Shown here: in pieces, positions 21,797-30,498 of the stretch | How positions within the stretch are numbered: the stretch's first letter is position 1 | Layout of the letters: the number at the start of each line of letters is the position of its first letter | The notes under the pieces: generated by a model | What the model saw: only the letters and a program-made list of their open reading frames with translations | What the model was told of the DNA's origin: nothing | Database searches by the model: none | Position numbers and translations under genes: made by a program | Assembly (NCBI GenBank): GCA_903893785.1 | Contig: CAITNQ010000179.1 | Coordinates: 1 to 49,414 of the forward strand | Reading direction: 5' to 3' | From: an uncultured Gemmatimonadota bacterium | Lineage (GTDB): Bacteria; Latescibacterota; UBA2968; UBA8231 | DNA length: 49,414 nt

Positions 21797-24609
21797 GAGG
21801 GGCTCCCGGTGACCGGTGCGATGGGCAAGGGCACCTGCCCCAATTGGGTGGCAGCCCGCAAGCGAACCAAGGCGGCCGGCGGTAGCGCCGGGGCTAGCGC
21901 GCCGGCGTGGGCGTCGGCGATCTGGCCCAGCAGGTAGCGCGCCTCGGGCCAAGCGGGCGCCAACTGCAGGGCGCACAGTATCAGCCGGCCCGGACCGACT
22001 GCTACCTCGTGCAGGTAAGCCAAGGGCCGGCAGACTGGGTAGCGATGGATGACCCGCACCACAGGGTCGCCGGCGGTCAGCCCCAGGGGTTCCAGGTCCA
22101 GGGGCGGCGCCGGATCAATCAGGCGGAACCAGTTCAGATCCGCGAACCCCTCGTGCGGCAGGGCACCCAGCAACGGATGGTCGGCGACCAGGGCGCCATT
22201 CTGACCGTCTTCGTACGGCGCGTAGTTGGCGGGAGGGGTGAAGAAGTAACGGACATAGCCGAAATTGGGCGGGTGAGGCCGCACCAGGCCTTCGGTGGCG
22301 GCCAGCAGGACACGCCCCCCCTGGTGCAGGTACGCCTCCACGGCGTCGTCGAGAACATCGGTCACCAACAACCGCGAGGCGGCCGCCGGCGCGGTGACCA
22401 GGGGGATCTCGGCCCAGTCGCCAAGCCACGATCCGGCCCCCTGGCCGTAGCGTCCCACACCGGACGGCAGCGGCGCGTCGGGGTAGAGCCAGAGCTGCCA
22501 CTGGTTGGTGATTCGGCGGGAGCCGTGCTGCAGTTCGGCGTGGAGGTGCACGCCTTGCGGGACGCCCACCGCAGGCAGGTCGGCGACCACCTCACCCACC
22601 GGGCAGGTGCAGAAGGACTGGGCGACGGGAGCCAGAGAGCCGGCGGCCAGGGTGGCGCCGGCGGCATCGCGCAGGTACCAGTGGACCGTGGCGCCGGTGC
22701 AGGGAGGGTGGCTGAAATCCGAAACCCACAGGGGGACGCGCAGTTCCTGACCTCCGAGGCGCACGCGATCGTCGGCTTCCAGGCCTGCCAGCAGCACGGT
22801 ATCGCCATTGGTTTGCTGCCAACGCCGGCGGTCCGCGAACTTGGGCTCGTAGAACTCGGTCAGCACACCCTGAGGCGACGGGTTGGCGTCCATGGCATTG
22901 AAGTGGCAGATGCCGGCCAGGGTTGGGTAGGTGCGGCGGCAGTTCTCCAGGCGCAGTTTGGCCTCCAGGAACTGCAGGCGCTGGCTGGCGCGGGCGAAGC
23001 CTGGCAGCAGGTGGGACAATCCACGCCGCGTCGCCGCCGCCACCGCCATCTCGATGGCCCATGGCCGGACCGCACCGTCATAGCGATCGCGCAGACCGAT
23101 GTCCGGGTAGGAGCTCCACCAGCGGAATTCGTGTTGGACCACCGGCTGCGGACACTGGCTGTCGCGCGTCGCCTCATCGTTGACAAAGTCGCCGGGCAGG
23201 TCAGCGCTCCAACCGCCATCGGTCCACAGCACCAGGGCCTCGGGTTTGATTGCCTTGGTGGCGTGGTACCCGGCCCAGGCAAGGCGCGGGAACGGGGTAC
23301 TGGTGCCGTACTCGTTGCTCATGCAGTAGATGGCCGCCGACGGATGGTGGGCATCGCGACGGACGACCAGGTCCCACTGCTGCTTGAGGATCGGGTAGTT
23401 ATCCGGGGTTGGCTTGGGCCACTGGTACACATGCATGGGCGACATGCCGCCCCACGCCCCGAGCAGGCCCATCTCGCTCTGCACCAGCAGACCCACTTCG
23501 TCGGCGACGTCGTAGTATTCCGGCCCGTACACATAGGACTGGCAGCGCACGTAGTTGTAGCCATAGTCGCGCAAGGCCCCCAGGCGCCGACGCCAGCGGT
23601 CCCGGTCCCAGTCCGGGCAGCCGGTCTCCGGGCAGGACAGGAAGTCGCCACTGCCGCGCAGGTAGTAGGGTTCGTCGTTGATGCGCAGATGCTTGCCCAC
23701 CGGATCGAAGGTGACGAAGCCGGTGCGCTCGCAGCGGGCATCGAGCGTTCCGGCGGCATCGACCAGGGCCAAGTCGACGCGGTACAGCCGCGGTGAGTCG
23801 GGACTCCAGCGGGCGGGTGCGGGCACGGGCAGGGCGATCCAGCCGTCCACCGGCCAGGGGATCTCGGCTGCCACCGGCGGACCGTCGCCCCCGGCCGAGG
23901 CCAGAGCTACCCGCACCCGGGGCGGGCTGCCGGTCGTCTGCCCCCCAAGCGTCAGGTGCAGGCGGAGCGTCTCCGCGCGGGCATCGGGTCGGATGAGCAC
24001 GTCCTGCAGCCACGCGGCACCGGTGGCTGTCAGTTCCACGCCGCGGTACAACCCCGACCAGTTCCCCTGCCAGCTGTACGCCAGGCCGAACTCGCGGTGG
24101 TGCTCGCTGACGCGAACCACCAGGTCGTTGTCGCGGCCGGGACACAGGCAATGGGTAATGTCGAAGGCAAAGGGCACGAAAGGCAGGTCGTGTTCGCCCA
24201 CCGGGCGACCGTTCACCCACACCTGCGCACAGGGGTGGACGCCGCCGAAGTTGAGCCAGACACGCCGGCCGCGCCAGGTGTCGGGCACGACAAAGCGCCG
24301 AGCGTACCAACCGGTGCCGGCATACGTGGCCCGGAAAACCCGCGCGCGCAGCTGGAAGTCCCAGACCACGTCGTCGCCGTCGTGGCCCAGGCCCTGCCCC
24401 TGCCACGACCCCGGCACCTGCACATTCTGGTCGAACCGCTCCGGGGTTCGGTACCAGGCTTCGCCCAGGCCGCGGTCGTCGGGGTCCAGGGCAAAGGCCC
24501 ATGAGCCGTCCAGCCCCATCCGAAGCTCATCGGTGTGACGCCACAGCGGGTTGACGCGCGCCGGGAGGCAGCGGCTGGGCGCGGGATCCGTCGACACGGT
24601 CCAGGTCAT
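21793..24609 (-). CDS. GH2 family glycosidase (beta-galactosidase/beta-glucuronidase type)
   Basis: This 938-residue GH2 enzyme has a jelly-roll sugar-binding domain (about 25-200, with GTGWYARRF and WLNFGGVH), an Ig-like domain (about 200-305) and a TIM barrel from LRGSGDFL. MSNEYG holds the acid/base E433 and VVQHEFRWW the nucleophile candidate E494. The long C-terminal part (about 600-938) is beta-rich and includes an alpha/beta segment with LLVTDVLDDAVEAYL that could be a GATase-like domain. No signal peptide is visible. ATG 24609 has GGAG about 9 bases upstream. It is 41 bases from DUF4838 and overlaps the UroD gene by ATGA. The exact beta-linked substrate is not predictable. Confidence 0.88.
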   Translation of the reverse strand: MTWTVSTDPAPSRCLPARVNPLWRHTDELRMGLDGSWAFALDPDDRGLGEAWYRTPERFDQNVQVPGSWQGQGLGHDGDDVVWDFQLRARVFRATYAGTGWYARRFVVPDTWRGRRVWLNFGGVHPCAQVWVNGRPVGEHDLPFVPFAFDITHCLCPGRDNDLVVRVSEHHREFGLAYSWQGNWSGLYRGVELTATGAAWLQDVLIRPDARAETLRLHLTLGGQTTGSPPRVRVALASAGGDGPPVAAEIPWPVDGWIALPVPAPARWSPDSPRLYRVDLALVDAAGTLDARCERTGFVTFDPVGKHLRINDEPYYLRGSGDFLSCPETGCPDWDRDRWRRRLGALRDYGYNYVRCQSYVYGPEYYDVADEVGLLVQSEMGLLGAWGGMSPMHVYQWPKPTPDNYPILKQQWDLVVRRDAHHPSAAIYCMSNEYGTSTPFPRLAWAGYHATKAIKPEALVLWTDGGWSADLPGDFVNDEATRDSQCPQPVVQHEFRWWSSYPDIGLRDRYDGAVRPWAIEMAVAAATRRGLSHLLPGFARASQRLQFLEAKLRLENCRRTYPTLAGICHFNAMDANPSPQGVLTEFYEPKFADRRRWQQTNGDTVLLAGLEADDRVRLGGQELRVPLWVSDFSHPPCTGATVHWYLRDAAGATLAAGSLAPVAQSFCTCPVGEVVADLPAVGVPQGVHLHAELQHGSRRITNQWQLWLYPDAPLPSGVGRYGQGAGSWLGDWAEIPLVTAPAAASRLLVTDVLDDAVEAYLHQGGRVLLAATEGLVRPHPPNFGYVRYFFTPPANYAPYEDGQNGALVADHPLLGALPHEGFADLNWFRLIDPAPPLDLEPLGLTAGDPVVRVIHRYPVCRPLAYLHEVAVGPGRLILCALQLAPAWPEARYLLGQIADAHAGALAPALPPAALVRLRAATQLGQVPLPIAPVTGSPS

Positions 24610-24650
24610 GGGTTCACGCTCCGGCAACAGGGGAAGGCGTCCAAGGGCCG

Positions 24651-27038
24651 TCAGTGCGACAGCAGCGCCGCCGGCAAGGGGGTCGAGGTGCCGTTAGGCA
24701 CGGTCCACTCAAGCCGCAGGGCTTGCGCGCCGTAGAGGTTGTACCAAGCGGCCTCGAGGCGATGACGGCCTTTGGCCAGGGCAATGTAGCCCGTTTGTCG
24801 GACACCCCATTGCTGCGTATCGCGATTGGCGATCACTTCCTCGTCGCCCACGCGCAGATAGCCAGCATCGTCCGTCACCATGCTGAAAGTGTAGACGCCA
24901 TCGCGGGGCGCTTCGAGGTACCCGCTGAAGACCAGACCGTAGCCCACCGGACCGGGGGCCAGGGCGGTGCTGACCTCCGTGGTGATGCCCTGCGTCAACG
25001 GCAGTACCAGGGTGCGATCGCCTAGCATGGCGCCACCGCCAGGGTAAACGGCGTACGCCAAGCCCTCGCCCTGGCGCGGGGCATCAACGGCAGCTGCCAG
25101 GGTTAACCGGCGTTCCCCCTGGCGCAAGCGAGCGCAGCTATCCACGAACTCCTTCTTAGTTACGCCCCATTCGGTCAAGCGGTCCACTCCGGTGCGATCG
25201 AGTTGGGCCAGGAAGCGATCGAGGCGCTCGGCAAGGACCGGATCTGGACGCAGGACCAGGTCTTGCTGGTCGATCTGCCAGGCCGCGAACCCGCCCGAAA
25301 GCGCCAGTTGGACAAAGGCATAGTCCAGGCACATGCGCGCCCGCTGCACCCGTGCCAAGATCTCGGGCTGGTAACGCACCGCCGCCGCCGCCTGTTCCCA
25401 CAGTGCATCCCCCTGCTGGAGCAGCGCGGGCGTCAACAGGTCGCCGCCCGGCGGCATGTTGAAGCTGAGGACGATGCCGTTGTCCACCACGTGGCCTTCG
25501 ATCAACTTCAGGTACGCCCGGATGGGCGCCGCGGCCGCCCCGTACACGTGGGTCAGGAAATCGTCGGTTACGGCATCTCGATCGACCTGGGGGTTCCACA
25601 GCAGCTTGGCCAGCAGAAAGGCGTCGAGTTCGCTCATCTCGCCGCCCAGTGTGTTGTACACGTTCTGCTCGAACACGCCGTGGACATGGTTGGCGACGAA
25701 CAACCGAATGTCGGGACCGACGGCGTGCCGATTGGGGTAGGGCGTCAGGTAGGCGGCGAAAGAGGTGGTGTAATTCCAGATGTAGAGCCGGTCGTGGATC
25801 CGGGCCCAGCTTTGCAGGTCCTGCACGAAGGCCTGGTTCTGCGGCCAGCGCGGGTCGGCCAGGGGTGCCCCGAAGTTGGCCTCGATACTGCACAGTTGGA
25901 TGACCACATTGCGCCGCGGGCGCAGATGCTGCGGTGGTCGCCGCGTGTACTGGTACGCCAGAGTGCTGATGTACTTGCCGGGGAACTCAGGCTCCACGGC
26001 CGCGGCAATACGGTTGACGAACTCAAGCACCGGGCCCATTTCCGAGCCCTCGCGCTCGGCGATGGCACGACACTGCGGGCACTGGCAGGGGCCGGCACAG
26101 TCGTTCTGCGAGACCGAGTACGCGGTGTACTGCGGGTACTGACGCATGGCTTCGCGGACGCCAGCCAGGATCAGGGCGAACACGTCCGGTTGGGCCAGGC
26201 ACAGTTGCGCGCCGCTGCCCACCCGCTTGCCGTCCACCAGGGCGAAATACTCGGGATGCGCGGCGAAGTAGCGCTCGGGCGGCACCCAACGGTAGAAGGT
26301 GTGCACGCCCCACACGCCTTCGCCGCCCCCGTGGCGCGGCCCCAGTCGGGCCGACAGTCCGTTCAGTCGGTTGCGCGCCGCCCAGTCGCCGTCGTAACAC
26401 TCGGACATGAGGATCTCGCGGTACTCCAGCGGCGGCACGACTGTTTCGTCCAGGGGCGGTACCTCCAACCGCTCAACGCGGGGGATGCAACTGATCTCGA
26501 CCGTGTACCAACGGCAGCCCAGATGATCTTCGAGGAGGCCGTACACGCCGTACAGGTCGCCCCGCTCGCTTGCACCGGCGATTACGAGACGGCCGTCAAC
26601 GGTGCGCAGGACGTACCCCTCTGAACCCAGCGACGTGGCGTCGATAGTCTTGTCAAGGGACCGCAGACGGGCGCTGTGGCCCAGCAGGATCTCGTGCGCG
26701 GTCACCGGCGTGGTGTCGTCCACGATGGCGAAATCGGCGCCGGTTATCTCGCGCAGGAACCCCTGCAGTTCAGTGGCACCGTACCGGGTCGCGGGGGCAG
26801 CCTGGGCCGAAACCACGATGCGGTAGTCGGTCTGGCCGGCGACGGCCAACGTCAGCGGCCCCGACCCTGAGATGGCCTGACGGGCCGGGGCAGCGACAGC
26901 CCGAACCGAGGCCGGGGGCAGGAGAACGAGACAGAGCGCCAAGCCGGCCAGACAGGGCCGGCACGACCCGCACCGCGAGCCTGAGCGAGTCCGGCGAACA
27001 GCGGCTGTGGCGGCGGCGAGGCGACGACGGAGCACCAT
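24651..27038 (-). CDS. Secreted DUF4838 protein with alpha-glucuronidase-like N-domain and C-terminal PA14-like domain
   Basis: This 795-residue protein starts at ATG 27038 with GGAGG 8 bases upstream (an ATG at 27044 has poor spacing). It has a long Arg-rich n-region, then a signal segment LAGLALCLVLLPPASVRA. Next comes a GH67/GH20-type N-domain (YGATELQGFLREITGADF, EGYVLRTVDGRLVI, YGVYGLLEDHLGCRW). The DUF4838 core follows (YSVSQNDCAGPCQCPQC, WNYTTSFAAYL, MPPGGD). The last 140 residues resemble a PA14/FN-type binding domain. DUF4838 proteins are presumed glycosidases without a proven activity. As the first gene of a GH2/UroD/DMT run it is the probable outer enzyme of the system. Confidence 0.82.
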   Translation of the reverse strand: MVLRRRLAAATAAVRRTRSGSRCGSCRPCLAGLALCLVLLPPASVRAVAAPARQAISGSGPLTLAVAGQTDYRIVVSAQAAPATRYGATELQGFLREITGADFAIVDDTTPVTAHEILLGHSARLRSLDKTIDATSLGSEGYVLRTVDGRLVIAGASERGDLYGVYGLLEDHLGCRWYTVEISCIPRVERLEVPPLDETVVPPLEYREILMSECYDGDWAARNRLNGLSARLGPRHGGGEGVWGVHTFYRWVPPERYFAAHPEYFALVDGKRVGSGAQLCLAQPDVFALILAGVREAMRQYPQYTAYSVSQNDCAGPCQCPQCRAIAEREGSEMGPVLEFVNRIAAAVEPEFPGKYISTLAYQYTRRPPQHLRPRRNVVIQLCSIEANFGAPLADPRWPQNQAFVQDLQSWARIHDRLYIWNYTTSFAAYLTPYPNRHAVGPDIRLFVANHVHGVFEQNVYNTLGGEMSELDAFLLAKLLWNPQVDRDAVTDDFLTHVYGAAAAPIRAYLKLIEGHVVDNGIVLSFNMPPGGDLLTPALLQQGDALWEQAAAAVRYQPEILARVQRARMCLDYAFVQLALSGGFAAWQIDQQDLVLRPDPVLAERLDRFLAQLDRTGVDRLTEWGVTKKEFVDSCARLRQGERRLTLAAAVDAPRQGEGLAYAVYPGGGAMLGDRTLVLPLTQGITTEVSTALAPGPVGYGLVFSGYLEAPRDGVYTFSMVTDDAGYLRVGDEEVIANRDTQQWGVRQTGYIALAKGRHRLEAAWYNLYGAQALRLEWTVPNGTSTPLPAALLSH

Positions 27039-27537
27039 GGGCATGACCTCCGGCAGGCAGGCGGCGTCACCGGGGGGGCGCACGCCGTCTCAAGGGGTAG
27101 CGGCGCATGTCCGGCGCCGTGGGCTCCCGTGCCGACCCGCGGGGCAGAGCGCGCTCACACAACGTGCGCCCGGCCGGGCGTACCGCTCGCCGGACGAGAC
27201 GCCGGCGACACGACTCGGTTGAGCACCTCTGGCCCGACGCCAGCCACGGTCCGCGGCCACCGCACCCGGGCCGGCCGCTCGCGCCGCGGTCGGCGGGGCA
27301 GCCAACGCGTATCGGCCCTAGCTGCAGTGCGGCTTGGCCGCCCCCCGCGGTCGCTGACGCACGGCCCAAAGTACGGCCAGGGTCGGGTCCACAACAGAGC
27401 CAGGCCCTCGCCACCGGCAGGGAAACCAGCCACGGGCGCGGCGCCGGGTGGCCGCCACCGGGAAAGGGGCGGCGCCGGGGATGACAGGCAGCCGCCGGGT
27501 GCAACGCCGGCGGGGTAGAGTGGCCGGTTTCGCCGGT
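27039..27537. other. 499-bp gene-free stretch between DUF4838 and the phospholipase-like gene
   Basis: I find no credible gene here: the frames are Arg/Pro/Gly-rich shadows and no SD-linked start stands out. A GC hairpin with arms ccgccg (27492-27497) and cggcgg (27508-27513) lies about 25 bases past the stop of the phospholipase-like gene and may end its transcript. The segment next to 27038 should hold the promoter of the DUF4838 operon, but no -35/-10 pair is clear. Confidence 0.5.
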
Positions 27538-28833
27538 TCACGGGCGGCGACTGCTGCCTCCCAACGCCGTGGCAGCGGCCTGCGTGGGTGGCGCCAAAAC
27601 GAGGCAGTACCGCCCGGTGGCGGGATCGCCGAGCCCCGCGGCAAGGCGGTTGAGCACGCGGTGCTTCACGTACAGGCGCCAATACCCGGCGGTGGGGTCC
27701 GGTAGGCAGGCGCGGGCGCGCAGGGCCTGCGGGATGAGTTGAATCGGGTCAAAGGAAAGCAGGTGGTCGACCTCGGCGGCGCTCTCCGGGGGCAGGAGGT
27801 CGCCGTCGAAGTGCCGGCACAGAGCCGACACACGGTCGCAGGCCTCGGCGGCCGCCGCTGCCGGGTCGAGCACCAGGGCTGGCTGCCGCCAGGCCAGGGC
27901 TGCGGCCAGCAGGCGCCCTGCCTGTCCATCGGCCAGCAGGCGTCGGACCCACTCAAGGCTGCCACGGCTCGCTACCCCGGCAGCGACGGACATGTGCCCC
28001 ACCGGGTCCACCTCACCATCGACAGGGCCTGCCCGATGGAACCGCGCCTGCGAGACGCCGTCGCTGCGCAGGTACGAATTGTCATGGGCGAACACCCGAT
28101 GGGTCTTGGGCAGGCCATCGGTCGAGCGACCGGCGTAGTTAGGGTCCGCGGTGAAACAGCCGGATTGAATGCGCACGCCGACGGCGTTGAGGTCGTCCAG
28201 GTTGTGTTGCCGCAGGAACTCGAGGAAGGTGAACCACGTGGGCGGCGGCGAGGCAGGCGTTTCCACCACCCCCAACCCGGCGAAGTCCCGGTGTATCCAG
28301 TTGGTGTGGCAGTAGAAGTCCTGCAGCGCGTGCAGCGACGAGCCCACTGTCATGAGGACCAGACATCGCCGACTATCTTCGTCCAGATGGGGATCGGATC
28401 CATAGTCGGCCACGGCGCTGCGGGTGTTGGCGTACAGCCGGTCCAACAGGAGCGCAAAGGCCTGGTTATCGATCAAGCCGTCCTGCAGGTCATCGAAGTG
28501 AAGGAAAAGCGAGGCCCGGGCGGCAGCTGCCAGTTCCGGGTCGTCGGCCGGGTTGGCGGCCAACAGCCCGTTCAACCCGGGGACAACCAGCAGCCCGTGG
28601 GCCTGTCGCCACCTGGCCACCTCGGCCGCGATTACGTCCAGCGAAAACAGGAAGTCGGGCCCGAAGGTGCCGACCAGCAGCAACCGGGCGGCATGGGGCT
28701 GGGCACTCAGGGAGTCGGCGACGGCGCCGGTGCAGTCCCGGTGCCACCGGGTGTCGAAGCCTGCGGCGGCGTTCGCGGCCAGCATGGCCAGCACCAGGAC
28801 CATGCGCTTGAGGCAGACACGACACGCAGCCAT
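27538..28833 (-). CDS. Het-C/zinc-dependent phospholipase C-like secreted protein
   Basis: This 431-residue protein has a signal peptide (MAACRVCLKRMVLVLAMLAA then NAAA). Its helical core carries HFDDL near 112, a LHALQDFYCHTNWI motif (H168, D172, H176) and later His/Asp residues. This spacing of His and Asp is typical of the zinc-dependent phospholipase C/Het-C group, whose metal cluster binds phospholipids or related substrates. HRDC at residues 31-34 may supply another ligand. The ATG at 28833 overlaps the upstream channel gene's stop by one base (TGATG), implying coupled translation. A periplasmic or extracellular lipase or a non-enzymatic Het-C-like role are both possible. Confidence 0.7.
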   Translation of the reverse strand: MAACRVCLKRMVLVLAMLAANAAAGFDTRWHRDCTGAVADSLSAQPHAARLLLVGTFGPDFLFSLDVIAAEVARWRQAHGLLVVPGLNGLLAANPADDPELAAAARASLFLHFDDLQDGLIDNQAFALLLDRLYANTRSAVADYGSDPHLDEDSRRCLVLMTVGSSLHALQDFYCHTNWIHRDFAGLGVVETPASPPPTWFTFLEFLRQHNLDDLNAVGVRIQSGCFTADPNYAGRSTDGLPKTHRVFAHDNSYLRSDGVSQARFHRAGPVDGEVDPVGHMSVAAGVASRGSLEWVRRLLADGQAGRLLAAALAWRQPALVLDPAAAAAEACDRVSALCRHFDGDLLPPESAAEVDHLLSFDPIQLIPQALRARACLPDPTAGYWRLYVKHRVLNRLAAGLGDPATGRYCLVLAPPTQAAATALGGSSRRP

Positions 28834-30335
28834 CAAGCCCGCGGGGCCAAGTCAAAGAAGCGCCGCATGCGATCGAGGAACGACGCTCGCTCGATCGTCG
28901 GTTCGGGTAACGAGTGCGCCGCCAGGGCTCGACTGCGCTGCGCCACTACCTCGCTGAGTTGCTCGGCCAATCCTGGGTTTTCGCTTAGCAGGCGCTGCAT
29001 GAGCCCCTTGTCGACCACGATCACTTCGGTGTCGTGGATGGCGCGGGCATTGGCCGACCGGTTCTCGCCCGTGAGCAGAGACATCTCGCCACAGAAGCCC
29101 CCGGGCTCGATCACCCCCACGACCCGCTCGCCACCTGCCGCATCGTCAATGGTGACCTCAATGGCGCCTCGGCGCACCAGGTACAGGCAGTCGCCGTCGT
29201 CCCCCTGGCGAAAGAGGAATTCGCGATCGCCGTACCGCTCCAGGCGGGCGTGGGTCTCCAGTTCAGTCAGCGCCCGGGCCCCGAGCACGCGGAAAAGGGG
29301 GACCCCCGATAGCCAGCCGACCACATCGCCGGTCTCGGCGTCACCGGCCAGCGAAGCCCGCAACCGCTCTTCGCCCGGGAAGCGGGAGGCCAGGGCCAGG
29401 CCGTGGCGTCGCAGGGCGTACCAGACGTTCAGTTGCAGGCGACCGGCCACCTCGGCTTCGCGCGCATAGTCATCCACCGAGAACCAGATGGCGTAGCGAA
29501 CAAAACGGGGGCCCAACTCGTCAACCCAGGCCTCGGGCGGCGGCTGCCGCAGCACGCCGTGCGTCCGCAGGGCGCACTGCGCCAGTACCTGGAGGACCCG
29601 GTTGGGTTGCTCGGAACTGGAAACCGGCACGGCAACGTGCGCGCGTTGCTGCCGGACAGGCCGGCTGTAGTTGACCAGAGGCGCTTCGGCCAACAGCCGG
29701 TTCGGCACCGTGACCAGGTCGTCGGTGCGACGCCGCAGCGTGGTGGTGCGCCAGTCTGACTGCACCACACACCCCTCGATGTCACCGACGCGAACGAAGT
29801 CACCATCCTGGAAATGCTGCCCCAGGCTTACCGAGAGACCGGCGAGGAGGTTCGACAGGGGCCCTTGCAGCGCCACGCCCAGCACCAGCACCACAACCGA
29901 GAGAGAAATGATCAGATCGCCGGCCGCGTATCCCGACCGGTAATGCATCACCAGCAGGCCGGCTGCCAGGTACAGGCCACTGTCGAGAAGGCGCTGCCGG
30001 GCGCGTGGCAGAGCCTCGGGTCGTGTGCAGCCGAAGTAGACGCGCGCCAACCCGAGCGACACCAGGCGGACGCTCAGCCAGGCAGCACCCACGACGACGA
30101 AGGTGCCGGCCTGGCGGTTCCAGGCCGCCGCCTCCGTGATCGGCAGCCACCCGGCCGCGAGAGCGCACTGCACGGCAATGCTGCTGGTGAGGAAACCGAG
30201 GGGGGCCGACAGGGGCCTTAACCCGGCCAACGCGCTACTTTCCCTGGCCAGCCGCAGATGGCCCAACGGCCGCAGCAGGAACCGCAGCGCGAGATTGACG
30301 GCCAACAACAGCGCGAAAACATACAAGCCCGGCAT
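28833..30335 (-). CDS. MscS-family mechanosensitive channel with C-terminal cyclic-nucleotide-binding domain
   Basis: This 500-residue protein has four to five N-terminal membrane helices and a pore helix with VLGVALQGPLSNLLAGLSVSLG (central part around residues 150-170). The MscS beta domain follows (FQDGDFVRVGDIEGCV, WRTTTLRRRTDDLVTVPN), then the C-terminal alpha/beta part. A cNMP domain covers about 360-470, with LERYGDREFLFRQGDDGD and GGFCGEMSLLTGENRSA; the second is the phosphate-binding cassette, in which GEMSLLTGE keeps the key Glu. Channels of this kind open under tension and can be modulated by cAMP or cGMP. ATG 30335 has a G-rich SD 6 bases upstream. It is coupled to the Het-C-like gene. 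Confidence 0.88.
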   Translation of the reverse strand: MPGLYVFALLLAVNLALRFLLRPLGHLRLARESSALAGLRPLSAPLGFLTSSIAVQCALAAGWLPITEAAAWNRQAGTFVVVGAAWLSVRLVSLGLARVYFGCTRPEALPRARQRLLDSGLYLAAGLLVMHYRSGYAAGDLIISLSVVVLVLGVALQGPLSNLLAGLSVSLGQHFQDGDFVRVGDIEGCVVQSDWRTTTLRRRTDDLVTVPNRLLAEAPLVNYSRPVRQQRAHVAVPVSSSEQPNRVLQVLAQCALRTHGVLRQPPPEAWVDELGPRFVRYAIWFSVDDYAREAEVAGRLQLNVWYALRRHGLALASRFPGEERLRASLAGDAETGDVVGWLSGVPLFRVLGARALTELETHARLERYGDREFLFRQGDDGDCLYLVRRGAIEVTIDDAAGGERVVGVIEPGGFCGEMSLLTGENRSANARAIHDTEVIVVDKGLMQRLLSENPGLAEQLSEVVAQRSRALAAHSLPEPTIERASFLDRMRRFFDLAPRA

Positions 30336-30410
30336 CGCCACCCCCCTTCCCCACCCCGTCCGGGCTCGTCGATGGCTGTTCGACAAGCCCCCCGGAGGCT
30401 GAAGGTACGA

Positions 30411-30430
30411 TGGCCGCCGTCAGGCGGCCA
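30411..30430 (-). terminator. 8-bp perfect GC hairpin downstream of the PAS/GAF kinase
   Basis: Arms tggccgcc and ggcggcca enclose a gtca loop. It lies in the 163-bp gap between the kinase stop and the channel start on the same strand. A second weaker stem (gatgg...ccatc, about 30431-30470) is next to it. No U-tract follows. It may terminate or attenuate read-through from the kinase gene into the channel gene. Confidence 0.4.
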
Positions 30431-30498
30431 GATGGCGGGCGACTTACGCGCCTGGCGTCAGGTCGCCATCATGGGCTCTCGGGCTGCTGCCGGCGGGG

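Noticed and set aside
21907..23796. 629-codon plus-strand open frame
   Set aside because: It is antisense to the well-supported GH2 gene; its length is explained by scarcity of stop codons at high GC.
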